Shown piece by piece: positions 50,470 to 62,655 of a stretch of 64,000 nt of DNA. Origin of the DNA: Iris pallida. Lineage: Eukaryota; Streptophyta; Magnoliopsida; Asparagales; Iridaceae. Under the pieces are notes generated by a model. It had not been told where the DNA came from, made no database searches, and saw nothing but the letters and a program-made list of their open reading frames with translations. The stretch spans positions 37,136,153 through 37,200,152 of the forward strand of contig JANAVB010015600.1 of the NCBI GenBank assembly GCA_029216955.1, given 5' to 3'. The position numbers were made by a program, and so were the translations under genes. The number at the start of each line of letters is the position of its first letter. Position 1 is the first letter of the stretch.

Positions 50470-53400
50470 ACTTCATCTTCCACAGAAACCTAACCCCCAT
50501 CCCCTTCCACGGCAGTACATTCACCTGGTGCAACATGCAGGAGGGTCATCGTCGGCAATACTCCCGTTTGGATCGAGCGTTGGTCAACGACGGCTGGTCT
50601 GACATGGGCCTCATCACCCACCTCTCTCATTTAAACTCCACAGAATCGGACCACTCCCCCCTGCTCATCAGAATCAGCGACAACCACACCAGCAATAAAA
50701 AAGCCTTCTGCTTCCTCGACTTCTGGCGTCATCATCCTCAATTCCAAAATGTCATTAATGACGCTTGGAACTCAGTCTCGATCCTCGATCCTTTGGTGCG
50801 GATGGCGGCCAAACTAAAAGCCACTCGTAAGGCTTTAGCGTCCTGGAGCCACCAAGCTTTTGGAGACATCTTCCACGCTATCAAGGTGGCGGAGGACGAC
50901 GTCACTCACGCTGAGCAAGAGTTAGCTATTCACAGTTCTCCGACGCCCCGTGCCTCGCTCAACCTTGCCAGAGCTCTTCTTAAATCCAGGCTTAAAGTAG
51001 AAACAGAATTCTGGAGGCAAAAAGTCAGATTGACCTGGGACATCGATGGAGACCGGAATACCCGTTTCTTTCATGCTTGTGTCAAAGGCCGCAGAAACAA
51101 ATTAAAATTACACCGGATATACGATGACAATGGCGCCCTACTGGAGGACCAAGATGGCATTCAGGTGGCTATGGAAAACTTCTACCATAACCTTTTCACT
51201 AAAGAGCCGGTCGTTAAAGACGACGTGCTCCTGTCCGAGATCCCATCCCTCATCAGCGACAGCGAGAATGAGACCCTGTTGGCTACTCCTTCAGAGGAGA
51301 AGGTCAAGGAGGCTGTCTGGTCCATTAATGAACACAGTGCTCCAGGTCCTGATGGATTCAACGGCGTCTTCTTTAGAAACTGTTGGAACATCTTAAAATT
51401 CGACTTACTGGAAGCCACCATAGCCTTTTTTCAAGGGGTAGATATCCCAATTCCATCTCTTGCGCCAACATCATCCTTATTTCCAAGAAAGACAACCCGA
51501 AAACCTTCAAAGACTTCCGTCCTATCAGCTTATGCACCTTCACCAACTAGATCGTATCGAAGATCGTCGTCAACCGGATGTCTAATCTCCTCCCCCAAGA
51601 TCATCTCTGATGAGCAAAGCGGGTTTGTTAAAGGCCGAAACATCACTGACAACATCCTCCTCGCACAAGAGATGATCACATGTATAAAGTTTCCGTCCAG
51701 GGGGGAACGTTGCCATCAAACTGGATATGGAGAAGGCTTACGACCGTCTGGACTGGCAATTCATGATCTGGGTCCTTAAGGCTTTCGGATTCTCCGAACC
51801 CTGGATTGACATCATTTTCAGATCCATCAACAATGCTTGGTTCTCCACCGTCATCAACGGCCAGGCCGCAGGGTTCTTTGGTTCCACCCACGGGGTTAGA
51901 CAGGGGGACCACCTCTCCTCCACCATTTTCATCATTACGGCTGAAGCTCTCAGCAAAAGCCTCAATAGCATGCCCAGAATGCCCAGCTTCCACCACTTCC
52001 ATACCACCATAGGCTGCCCGCTTATCACTCACCTAGCGTACGCGGATGATGTCCTTATCTTCTCTTTTGAAGACTTCGGATCGATTGAGGTGGTTCTTAG
52101 TACGCTCGAACGTTACACCAAATGCTCCGGACAGCGAGTCAATAACAACAAGAGCGTTATCTATACCCATCACAAAACTGACAGATCCCGCTCTACGGAG
52201 CTCTCCAATATGACCTCGTTCGCCACGGCCTATCCGCCATTCCTGTACTTGGGCTGCCCGCTGGTGTACGGGAAGACGAACTCGGGAATATACGAGCACC
52301 TTGTAGACAAGATCCGCAAAAGGATCGCGAGATGGCATAATGCCACCCTTTCCCCTGGGGGTAAGATGATCCTTATCAAATACGTTCTTTCTTCCATCTC
52401 GTTATACACCCTAGCTATCTGCTCCCGTCCCAAGAATGTCCTCCACTCTCTCGAAGCCCTTTTCGCCAAGTTCTTCTGGGGTCATAGCGATGGTAAGGAC
52501 AAACACCACTGGGCCAGTTGGGATACCATGGCCAAAACCACAGAAGAAGGAGGACTGGGATTCAGCAGACTAGTCCACATCGTGGACGCTTGCTCCATGA
52601 AGCTGTGGTGGAAGTTGCGATCAAAAACCTCGTTGTGGACGAGGTTTATGAGAACCAGATACTCCAGATTCTCTCATCTGTCGGAGGCGGTCACCAACAA
52701 TAGATCTTCGGCATCGTGGCATCGTGGCGTCGCATAACTCGTGGACGCAACCTCGCAGAACATTTAATTCGTCTTAAGTTGGGAGACGGGCGATCATCGA
52801 CCTGTCTGGAATGGTGGCTTGGTGCAGACACCATCCAGCCCAACGTGCGTACACCGCAGGGATGCGACATTAGGGATCTTTGGGAGAAAAGTTCCGGATG
52901 GAATTGGGAGAGGGCTAAAAATTGGCTCGGGCAGCCGGCGGCCGACAGTCTCCTTGCTGCTAACCTTCGGGTCACTGACATACCCTACACGTGGAGATGG
53001 GCCCCTAACCCATGCGGGAATTTTATGCTGGCTTCCGCCAGAATAGTTGCTAGAGGCAGTGGCGTGCCGAATACCACGAACACTAAGTTTTGGCACTCTT
53101 GCATTCTCACCAAATGGTCCATCCTTATCTGGCGTGCATTACACCGGAAGCTACCGACGGACGACTCTATCAGATCTTTCGGATTTAGCCTCGCGTCCAG
53201 ATGCCACTGCTGCGTAGAGCACTCCTCGGAATCGGTAGAGCACGTCCTCCTTTCTGGTGAGCTGGCGACTCAGATCTGGTTCAATCTTCACCATAGACTG
53301 AGCCTTGTCCCCCCGACTGGGGGCTTCCATGATCTCCTAACAAGCTGGGACTGCTCCCACGGACATCAGATCGTTGTAGCCGCTAGTATCTGAGTCTTAT

Positions 53401-53710
53401 GGAAAAACAGGAACAAATTCAGATATGAGACCGTCAACTTCCCCCTCCTCAATTATACAGAGAGGTTATCAGACAAATTCTCAAAGCTAGGAGGTGCTGC
53501 TCTCACGCCCCCAACTCTTTTTAGGAGGCCCTTGCTTAGCTAATTTCTGGGTTCTCGTGCTTCTTCCGCTGTCGTCGAGACCCGGTTCCCTTTTGTGCAC
53601 GATCTGCGCAGTTTGTTTTCTTTTGCTCTTGCTGCGTCGAGCGCGCTTACTTGTATAGGCTTCGGCATTTTGCGCCTATTACTTCAATAAAGTTTCGTTT
53701 GGTTCAAAAA

Positions 53711-53716
<6 letters not shown>
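50468..53716 (+). pseudogene. 5'-truncated, broken LINE ORF2 (copy 2)
   Basis: The copy begins inside the endonuclease, just before FTWCNMQ, and runs to the 3' UTR, collinear with 11590-14770. It retains SDHSPL, PGPDGFNG, DEQSGFVKGRN, DMEKAYDRLDW, GVRQGD, YADDVLIF and FWHSCILTKWS. Lesions are frame changes near 51450, 51590 and 51707, a TAG at 51548-51550, an 8-bp tandem duplication GCATCGTG (52711-52726) that shifts frame, and a Trp-to-stop TGA at 53391-53393. The last codons end near 53540. The usual 5' truncation of LINE insertion explains the start. Confidence 0.95.
53656..53678 (+). promoter_or_regulatory. LINE copy 2 3' UTR hairpin
   Basis: TAGGC and GCCTA arms surround TTCGGCATTTTGC. 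It is shared with 14731-14751 although the surrounding 3' UTRs differ. Confidence 0.65.
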
Positions 53717-53757
<41 letters not shown>

Positions 53758-53760
53758 ATA
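53717..53760. repeat. (TA)n at the 3' edge of LINE copy 2
   Basis: A TA run with one TTT interruption follows the 3' UTR instead of a clear A-tail. Confidence 0.95.
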
Positions 53761-54310
53761 GGCACTATAGCTTATAGCCTACAAGCTATCCTTCTCCCCT
53801 CTTTTCTATAATGAAATATACTAACCCTTCCAATCTTACCCTTCCCAATAGTCCATGCATACATTTCCTTCACAATTGATACCTACTCACCCTTTTTACC
53901 TACACTTAGGATTTACCTACAACCGATACCAAATGGATATGGGACTGAAACAACTAAAGAACTGAACATTATACTCAAAGGTTGACACATGAGAATAACT
54001 AAGGGACTGACACATTATGAGTAGGGACAAAACATAATACATATCAAGGATGTGGGCTAACAAATGTTATTGAATTGAGCTCCTAATATGGACTGCACAG
54101 TCTACTTAAGACTGAACAGTAAAATGGGGACTAATACCATGCTACTTGAGTTCTTATGATTCACCTATGACTAATATATGTGAAATGGGACTGTAATGAT
54201 AAAGGACAGGTCATTAAGGACGGATACACTAACTATATCTGGGGACTGGTCCTAATATATATGGAAGTCCGGACTGATTACTAATGTATACTGGGACTAA
54301 GCAAACAGAG
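53761..54310. other. Unassigned sequence
   Basis: Short-word rich (GGGACTG, GGACTAA) with no frame, repeat end or RNA gene that I recognise. It is the target of the hAT MITE that follows. Confidence 0.5.
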
Positions 54311-54318
54311 GTCTGAAC

Positions 54319-54495
54319 TAGGGTTACAACTCGGGCGGGCTAAACCCGAGTCCGATCGGGTAAACCCATTAATGGGTTAGGTTAGGGTTGAAGATACTCG
54401 GGTTCGGGCTCGGGTTAAAATATTTGAACCCGATCAAAAATCAGGTTGGGCTCGGGTTAATATGTCGGGTTACCCAAAGAACCCGAAACCCGACT

Positions 54496-54578
<83 letters not shown>

Positions 54579-54933
54579 TCATACTTCTTAAATAAAAAGT
54601 TTAAATCCTAAATTTTTTCACCCAAACTCTTCAACTCCTTATCCTAAATCTTATTTCAGTTTGTATTTTGTAATGATTAAGACTTGATTGCTATTTGATT
54701 ATGAGTTTAATATTACTTTTGTTTAAAATTATTTTAAATATTATATTAGAGTCCGATAAACCCGATGGATCCGATCCAACCCGAGCCAAACCCGATCCTC
54801 CGGGATTGGTCTTGGGCTTCATATATTGAACCCGAGGTCGGGTCGGGCTTGGGCTCGGACTTGACTTATGATTCATCGGGTTGGGCTCGAGTTGACCTCA
54901 AGCCCGACCCAACCCGCTCGAGTTGCACCCCTA
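54319..54933. mobile_element. hAT-type MITE with GTCTGAAC TSD
   Basis: The left end TAGGGTTACAACTCGGGCG and inverted right end TAGGGGTGCAACTCGAGCG are flanked by exact 8-bp duplications GTCTGAAC (54311-54318 and 54934-54941). The interior repeats CGGGTTGGGCTCGGGTT-like words and includes a (TA)n tract (54497-54573). It is non-coding. Confidence 0.93.
54497..54573. repeat. (TA)n inside hAT MITE
   Basis: Pure TA run. The overlapping frame is an artefact. Confidence 0.97.
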
Positions 54934-55041
54934 GTCTGAACATAAAAGTCTTAAACTGAACATCACATTAAACGTGGATTGAACATACTCCTATAAACAA
55001 CACATATTGCCTACTGACTTTCTATCCCATTAGTTAACCTG

Positions 55042-56199
55042 CACTACAAGAAAAATACTTTTTAATGACGGATAAAAACCATCATATATGACATTTTATA
55101 ACGTTTTTTTGTAAGCCCTCAACCGTCATAAAAAGCAGTGTTATAAATGTTTACTAAAACCGTTATAAATGATGTCATCTTATATGACACTTGTTTCTTG
55201 AAAATGTTATAAATAATACAATTATATATAACACTAAATTTCAAGCGATATTAATATTATCATTATATATAACAAATCCATTTAGAAGCGTTATAAATAT
55301 GACACATATACATAATGCTTTTTAAACTGTTCTTAAATTCAAACATTCATAAAGCAACTAAAATAGGACATATACATAACGCTTTTTAACCTGTTCTAGT
55401 ATTCAAAAACATATATATCACATGTCAAAGCTTATAACTCAATGCGTTATAAAAAGCAATACTTGATACTGCTCAAATTTAAAACATTCAATAATCTTTT
55501 AGAAATAAAAATATTTTAATTTCATACCAAAAGTACATTATACACCATCTTAATTACATTTATTTTAAAATAGATATCCAAATACATATATTTACTCATT
55601 ACTAGGTGGCACCCTCAAAACTGTTCTTCCTTTGGCTGCAACTTTCAACTGGTGCCCTCAAAACTGTCAACGTCAACTTCAAAACGGTCAACAACGCACC
55701 CTCAAAAATTGTCAACCAAAATCCTGAAAAATAAACTAAACGTCAAACAACTTGTGTTAAGTTATTGTTAGTAATTGTCTTTCCAGGAAACTAGCTAGCT
55801 TGGAAATTCTATTCATGATCATCTCGAAAGGATTTGAAACTAGTACCAAATTGAGAGAGGCGACATGTGATGTAAGTAAGTAGTACATAGTTATGTGGTT
55901 CGAATAATGCAGTGCAGTACTTCTCATATTAGTTGTGCAAGTTATGCAAAGATTCCTAGAAACAAGAAAAGCCACCGCGCTGCTTATATATTCTCTACTA
56001 TATTGGTACGTCTTCTTATCAAAGAATATTTTGAACCTACCACATGGGTGCACATAATATTTTCAAGATTATGAACTCGGAAACCTATAATATATGTACT
56101 ATGTTTCTATCTAGATGTGGCTATACCTAGGTTGAGAATCATACAACGTGCCCACGGTCACAAACACGCTAGATTTGAGAGTCATCTCCGTATACAACA
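55042..56199. mobile_element. CACTA-type end with GTTATAAA repeats
   Basis: It starts CACTACAAGAAAAATAC after CTG. Direct and inverted GTTATAAA/TTTATAAC and GACGG motifs fill the first 400 bp, as in CACTA subterminal regions. No right terminus is found, so the extent is uncertain. The stretch 55600-56199 has no gene. Confidence 0.6.
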
Positions 56200-56216
56200 C
56201 ACTACAACAAAAATAT
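56200..56216 (+). repeat. Second CACTA-like terminus
   Basis: CACTACAACAAAAATAT is in the same orientation as the end at 55042. No partner end is seen. It may mark the left edge of the region that holds the SnRK2 and HAK/KUP exon fragments. Confidence 0.45.
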
Positions 56217-56724
56217 TATGTCGGTAAGTATTGCAGAGCATTTGTATTGCACACAAGTTCAGCTAGGAGATTATTGTAAACATTATGCAGATAATGTTGT
56301 AAAGTAATTTAAAAACAACTTACTGCCAAATCCTCCCACAAGCTTTTGTGATGGGTTCTCTTGGGAGTTTGATGCATGCTTTCCAGTTCTGATACTTTAT
56401 TTGTATATCTCAAAATAAATCAGTTGTAACCTCAAACTTTATGTTAACATCAAAACAAAATGGATATTCCCAGTAAAAAAATGTGACACTTTAATTATTG
56501 TCCCAGTGATCTGCATCGTCATTATTCTCTGCAATCCAATCAAGTAGAAATCAGTGGCACAACAAATATATAAGCAATAACCATACTCACAAGTGACCAA
56601 ATGCTTAAAGCACTCTAGACTTCGTAAATAGATGATTAATGTGTTTAAGAAGTCCCTAGTAGCAGTAACATCCACTTAGCATTTGAGATGTAAGGGAATG
56701 GATAGTTCTCAGTTAGAAGTTTAC

Positions 56725-56829
56725 CCCAATAGTTTTTCTAAAAATTTTGGGATCATCAGGGTCCACAAAGGGGTGGGCTCTCACCAGCATTACATAGAGA
56801 GTTACTCCACATGACCATACATCTACTAA
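56725..56829 (-). pseudogene. SnRK2-type protein kinase exon fragment
   Basis: The 105-bp block on the minus strand lies between an acceptor (GGTGCAG) and a donor (GTAAAC). It codes [13 protein letters not shown] followed by [17 protein letters not shown], the subdomain IX-X region of SnRK2 (ABA/osmotic-stress) kinases. The SnRK2 gene family has an exon of this content and, as I recall, the same 105-bp length. Differences such as VRAHPFV for VGAYPFE suggest decay. A weak continuation (SLECFKHLVT, near 56610) could be the next exon. No upstream kinase exons were found, so this is a fragment, not a working gene. Confidence 0.82.
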
Positions 56830-58876
56830 CTGCACCATCACAAGCATATTATTTTAGACAAGATAATTGTATTACTATTAGAATTAGAAATCAGAATTAG
56901 ACAAAAAGAAACATAATTCATTTTATCTCATTAAGCCTAATCTAAGGCTTTTGGGAGAATTGGTCCATAGAGCTTAAGGCATACTTATACCAGTAATGGA
57001 AGGCACAGTCCAACAACAAACATCAGTAAGTAGAACGAGTACATGTTACATATTGTCCGAGTTAACATAAACGACCTCTTCCATAAAATGGGGTAAGTAT
57101 GCATTTTGACCCTGCACAGACCCTACATTGGCAGGTGCCAGGAGCGCCCTCACACTGTGATGCCTTTAATTTATCACAATAAAAGGAACTTAACATTTGA
57201 ATTACATTGACGATGACTACAAGTGTTGGCTAGAAAAGCAAGATGGTTACGTAGATTCAATTGAAGCTTGATGAAAAGTTTGACCTATACTCGTTTCTCA
57301 TACAAATGTGGATATAGCATTTGAAAGCATGAAGCAGATATTGAGGATAATTGGTCAGTCATATCTTTGAATGGCTTCAAAAACAGTTGTGACATCAAAC
57401 AATCAGTTTCCGACAAGTATAAACTCTAGACCATATGTTAATCTTAATGTGCTTGTATATGGGTGACATGAGACTGAACTCCTTTACTCTTATTAAAAAG
57501 GTTAAGGATAAACAAGAACTAGAATTATATATTAGTCATCATTGTATGAATATATAAGCACAGCCTCATGTCAACCGGTAAAAAATAAACTGGTAGAAAT
57601 GATGACTATATATGCATAAAAAGGAATCAATTAAAATACAAGATAAACAAACCGTTAGAGACACAAAGAGGCAAAGTATTCTGCACATAAATTACAATCA
57701 GAAACACAAAACTGGATGAGAAGAATAATATAGTTATATGAAGGCCCACGGCATAAGGAACTCTTGAAACTCATGGTGTTGATGAAATAGCAAGTGGTTA
57801 GCTACTGGTAGGCTATGTTGCACAGACACTGCACAATACGACATACTTGGAATATGTCACATGGAGACAGCACTGCACCAATTTTGTCGTGTCTCTGTAT
57901 ATTCCAGTATTCTCATTTTGTAGTGGAATAAGTATCTGGAGTTGAGACAACAAATGCAGCATCATGGTTGGATTGTCCATGTTTAGGTGATAAGATTTGA
58001 AGCCAAAGCTAGCCAAAAATCTTAGCAGAATTGTATATTATAGGGCTTAAGTGGCCGATGCAAGGCCAAACATGGTACTTCTTAGTTCTTAAACACTTTT
58101 CATTTGCTAATAATGGACGCCATTGAAAAGGTTTGGGCTTTATCGATAAACAATAAGAATAAAGGAAAAACATTATCCTAGTAATCTTCATCTTATATTA
58201 GATAAAGATCAGCTATTAAAGACGGGACTAGTAGAGTCAAATATGCAGTTGAATAACTAATATTAAGAAGCATTAATAAAATGATACTTGAAGAGCTTAG
58301 TAACATCATCAAGTAGGTGAAAGGAAAACCGAGCATTTATATAAGTAACAAAAGAAACAAGCTGACAACAACCATCTTTAGGAAGGCATATTAGAGTTGT
58401 GTTGAGCAGTTTGTAGGAAGAGTAATAATCTAGGATACTATGAACTTGCCTAAGAGATGTATTAGGGAATCAATTATCCAGCTAATAAAATAAATTAAGT
58501 GAATCACAATAGAGATAATTAACAAAAATTGGAAATAGGAGAGAAGTCAACTAAAGCAACAATCAAGGTGATTCATTACCATCAAAATCTAACAAATATA
58601 AACTTGTGATTCATAAACGTATTTGAATCAATAGTACCTCCTTACAGATATGGGCACAATATGTGACAAAGTACGACATAAAATGCTACTATCATCTGGT
58701 CAGAGTATTCTCAAAAAGAATACCATCTGATAAGATAAGGAAGTCCTACACAGCAAAAACAAAAATACAGAACACCACCAGATGTGACGTATCTATATCT
58801 TGTCCGGACCCATATCGATATTCAGGCAACATGGAGGACTATATATGTACCTACTAAAAATATATGTACATCAATA
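56830..58876. other. Intron-like sequence, no gene seen
   Basis: No kinase or transporter exon, tRNA or terminal repeat is recognised. Around 57085-57165 the minus strand reads CAATGTAGGGTCTGTGCAGG and GGTCAAAATGCATACTTACC, which resembles the 3' part of plant tRNA-derived SINEs. No clear pol III B box was found, so this is only a suggestion. Confidence 0.4.
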
Positions 58877-59692
58877 CAGTAGAAACTCTATAAATTAATA
58901 CTCGATTATTTAATAAACTCTCTAAGATAATATTTTTGGCCGGTCCCGACTCGGGGATAGGGTGCTAAATTAATAATTCGCTAAAATTATAAGATAATAC
59001 ATTTTTGATAATTTCTTCAGACCCCATATAAAATATAAATTAATAATTCCTTATATATAGCATATTACATGAATGATTTATGAAGGTTTCTTGAAAAATG
59101 ACTCAATTGTCTTTTGTTTTTTGTTGAAATCAATTTTCCCTTGAATCTCGTCTCTAATTCCATGTTGTGTGTATAATTCCATGTTGTGTGTATGATTTGT
59201 TTGTGTTAACCTATTTTGATCTTGTATTTATATAGAAAATATTTTTAATGTCCATAAAGTGATACACTGAACACAAGAAGCATAATAAGGTGGGAGATTG
59301 AAGGTTTCTTTCAAATTGGGCCCTTCATTTGATATACACATGCATTGTATACAATAATTAAGTGGAAGCTTGAAAGGTGTTTGTAAACTACTATATAGAA
59401 AATATTTTTAATGTCCATAAAGTGATACACTGAACACAAGAAGCATAATAAGGTGGGAGATTGAAGGTTTCTTTCAAATTGGGCCCTTCATTTGATATAC
59501 ACATGCATTGTATACAATAATTAAGTGGAAGCTTGAAAGGTGTTTGTAAACTACGTAAGTATTTTACTATAAATTAATAAAATATTAATTAATATATAAA
59601 TTAATAATTATTAATTTATCGATTAATTAATAACTCTTTTAATTAATAAATTTTGGTGGTCCCAAGTGTATTATTTTATAGAGTTTCTACTG
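58877..59692. mobile_element. Emigrant-like pogo/Tc1-mariner MITE
   Basis: The ends are CAGTAGAAACTCTATAAATT at the left and, inverted, CAGTAGAAACTCTATAAAAT at the right. TA lies directly outside both (58875-58876 and 59693-59694). These closely resemble the published Arabidopsis Emigrant terminus CAGTAAAACCTCTATAAATT. The interior is AT-rich and non-coding, with a large tandem duplication. Confidence 0.9.
59231..59556. repeat. Perfect 163-bp tandem duplication
   Basis: Two identical copies (59231-59393 and 59394-59556) begin TATAGAAAATATTTTTAATG. No mismatch is seen, so the duplication is recent compared with the element. Confidence 0.92.
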
Positions 59693-59694
59693 TA

Positions 59695-60502
59695 GTTTCT
59701 AAAAGAATTAATGAAATTAATTCAAAGTAAATCAAAGAAATTTCATGACAATGTACAATCAATTTCCTATGAATACATATACAACACAAACTAGTGCGTG
59801 TCCCCGTCGTGTGCCTTGTTGTGACTCCCCGTCGTGTGCCTTGTCGTGATGGACATGACATGGACTCTAAAATATAACCAGGACAGACCAGAGTCTATGT
59901 CATAACCATATTATGCCAACAAAAGAAAATAAATAATACAAAAGAACAGTAAATTATACATAGAGTCACATTGGTCGCGGCAGACAACGCTCACCTGGGA
60001 CAGAGCTAGAGAAAATTCTTTCTACTGAACTAGGATTTTTTTTGGGGGTCAGATATGCAACTTGACCCATGTAAGCCAAAAGAAGGCAAATGAAATACCA
60101 CAAATGTAAAGGCAGTCTTCAAATATCAGCAAATGTCAGTAAGTTATTCAAAAGCAGTAATTTTGAAAGAAGGAAAAAAGGTAGCAAAATGTTTAAACAG
60201 TGAATAAGAAGGAAAAGATAGAATATTATCAATAGGTACCTGGATAGACTTTACATAAGAAAATAAATAGAAGACTAAGAGCTGGGGTCGATCACACAGA
60301 CAAGTTACATTGCATTGCCTCAATTTTATGTATGTCTGGAAACACAAATGCACGAGTAATCAGTCAAAAATGGCCAAGATTATGTCTTCCAGTTAGTGCA
60401 ACTAGAATAAAATGAAATGTAAAAATTACGGAATCACATCAATCAAGAGGAGATGTTTTTGTAAATAAAGAGATGAAAATTAGAAGCCTAGAGATAACCA
60501 AC
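59695..60502. other. No gene clearly seen
   Basis: A minus-strand block near 60395-60365 (GGAAGACATAATCTTGGCCATTTTT) resembles the EAMFADLGHF-coding start of the next HAK/KUP exon, with a short deletion. Otherwise the sequence is unassigned. Confidence 0.4.
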
Positions 60503-60764
60503 CTGTAATGCACGAAACATAGCCACCAAGAGTTGACCATGCCTTTTTGATGTTCCTATGGAAGCATAAATAAATAGACCACAGATCGAATGCTTTTATA
60601 ACAAAAATATCATATTTAACTATGTTGCATATTCCAATTGATCGCAGATTGAAGAACCAAAGTGCTAAAACTGGAGCAAACAGGAAACCAACTTTCCTAG
60701 TCCCAAACCTCTGTAGGTTGAACAATACAACAAGGATCACAACTGAAATGAGGACAACAGAACC
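60503..60764 (-). pseudogene. HAK/KUP potassium transporter exon fragment
   Basis: The 262-bp exon on the minus strand has splice-like borders (TTCTTGTAG before, GTTGGTTA after). It codes VVLISVVILVVLFNLQRFGT, then KVGFLFAPVLALWFFNLRSIG, NIVKYDIFVIKAFD and AWSTLGGYVSCITG. This matches the segment of plant HAK/KUP/KT proteins with two transmembrane spans around LQRFGT and FLFAPV. Substitutions at usually conserved sites (NPVYIY region now DLWSIY, FFKRN now CFHRN) point to decay. No other clear exon of the gene is in the window. The plus-strand frame at 60622 is its shadow. Confidence 0.88.
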
Positions 60765-61539
60765 TACAAGAAGATACAAAACTATATTAAAACTTGGGAA
60801 GAAGTCGGTAATAATTTTAATCAAAAGATAGCAAGTTCTTATGGTTAAAGGATTGCATATTTTAGCAAAAAAGAAGAAGTTCAACAATTGAATTTTATTA
60901 CTCGACCAGGTTCCTAATTCATAATTGAATTTTATTACTCGACAATTCGGGACGGTTGGAGAAACTCAAGTTGTCAACTGTTTCTTGCCATCGATCGTCA
61001 GAAGACACCAAATTAAAATTATTATAAAGAACAACAACATGTTGAGAAGCCTCCGACAAGGATTTGTTATAGCACCATCATACTCGGATATCGCACCAAG
61101 CTGTTTCCTTTTCTTCTTGACGAGTGACGACCGAAGATGACAAAAGCTGGAGCAGCGGAGCCTCCATAGTCATCCTCTCTCTCTCCCCCGTCATAGAGCC
61201 ACCTCCAGGTAGTCCAACCTCGAGGACTCATCTATTTTTTATAGGGTTTACTGTGATGCACAGACACGATATAAACACGTCGTTGATTTTGGTATGTACT
61301 AGGTATTCTGTAGTGTCCTAGTGTATAAATTTCTCAGAATCCCTTTTTTTCCTTTTTTTCTAGGGTTCCTATTTTGTACGGACACAAGCATGAAACGGTT
61401 ACGACGGCAGAAACACGTCATTCATTTCTGTGTGTCCTGGTGTATTCTGGACAAATTTCTCCATGTTTCCTTTTTTACGCTTCCCTATGTTAAAATGAAC
61501 ATGATACTGACACGATTGCTGGGGGACGCCATCATTTTT
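60765..61539. other. Intergenic, local duplications
   Basis: AATTGAATTTTATTACTCGA occurs twice (near 60887 and 60931). 61255-61360 and 61378-61482 are diverged copies of one block (ACACGTC then GTGTCCTGGTGTA-like words, then a T-rich run). No gene is seen. Confidence 0.55.
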
Positions 61540-61887
61540 TGTTGGAGTTTTGGCCTTTCCTTTAGAAACTTTAGTCCCACATCGGATATGCCAAAGAGTT
61601 TGTATCTCTATATATTAGCTTTGCTATTATTTGGGATGCACATGTGGTGTGGAGGTGCACATGAGTTTGCCATGTGGCCTTATTTTTCTAATGGAAAAAA
61701 GGCTAAAATCAACAATTAAAGCATTCATGCTTTTTGCTCTTGGGAAATTTATTTCCATAGGAGCTAAGCCCCGTACGGACTCGTTCTCGGGCTCGGGCTC
61801 GGGCTCAAGGGCTCATGAGGCGTAATGTGGCGTTTTGTTGGCGCACTTTGCACTTAGCACGTCAGCATCGTCGCTTACGCAGTCCAG

Positions 61888-61952
61888 TGTGCGCAGCGTA
61901 CGCAGTGTGCGTAGAGTGCGTAGGGTGCGTAAAGGGGTTGTGTGCGTAAAGT
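61888..61952 (+). promoter_or_regulatory. GTGCGTA repeats upstream of the copia TATA box
   Basis: AGTGTGCGTAGAGTGCGTAG is followed by GGTGCGTAAAG and GTGTGCGTAAAG. The position in U3 resembles the repeated activator boxes of Tnt1/Tto1-type elements. The role is inferred. Confidence 0.5.
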
Positions 61953-62078
61953 GCAAATTACGCTGGTTACGTGAGTGGCACAACTTGCAGCAGAACGTGT
62001 CTTCACATGTTCTGAGCGGTTACTCCATGTTCGGGGTGGTTACTACCACGTCCCTAATCGGGCAGTTGTTGCTGGGGC

Positions 62079-62088
62079 TTATATAAGG
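62079..62088 (+). promoter_or_regulatory. TATA box of the copia LTR
   Basis: TTATATAAGG followed by a CT-rich start region. Confidence 0.65.
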
Positions 62089-62398
62089 CCTCCTCCTTCT
62101 CTCTCACAGGTAAGAACATAGACACAAGCAGTAGACAGAAAGTTTACAAGTGTTTAGAGGTTGTGAGAGAGAAGAGAGGTTTTGTACCAGCGTTAAGTTT
62201 TACACGGGAGTTCGTGTTCATCCGAGGAGTCAGAAGAGCAACTGTGTTCCAAGTTCTCCGACGAACTTGCTGGTTCCTGGAAGCTATTCGTGTGGGGCGA
62301 ATAAAACTTTGAGCAACGGTGATCTTTCATCCCAGCAGGAGTTTTTCCATCTTTCGCCTGTCACCTTCTTTGTTGGTATTTTCAGGATTCTATTAGCG

Positions 62399-62655
62399 CA
62401 CCTTCGGTGAAGTGTTTGCGTTGATATTATCAGAATTCTATTAGCGCACCTTCTGTGAAGTGTAGCACTAATTGAATTTCTCTTACGTACCTTCTGTGAA
62501 GCATTACGTTCTGTGCACCTTCTGGGAAGTGTAGCACTAGTGGAATTTCTCTTACGTACCTTCTGTGAAGTGTTACGTTTTGTGCACCTTCTGTGAAGTG
62601 TAGCACGAGTTGAAATTTCTCTTACGTACCTTTTGTGAAGTGTTACGTAATAACG
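62399..62655 (+). repeat. 69-bp tandem repeat in LTR/leader
   Basis: ACCTTCTGTGAAGTG-like half-units start at 62399, 62447, 62488, 62516, 62557, 62585 and 62627. They alternate so that the full period is 69 bp. Each half-unit can pair TTC with GAA and CAC with GTG. Confidence 0.9.

Noticed and set aside
55042..56216. The two CACTACAA ends (55042 and 56200) as the two termini of one element
   Set aside because: They are in the same orientation, and inverted ends are required.
57085..57165. Plant SINE
   Set aside because: The 3'-like words are suggestive, but no pol III A or B box and no TSD were found, so it is only mentioned in the region entry.
60622..60831. 69-codon plus-strand ORF
   Set aside because: Complement of the HAK/KUP exon.
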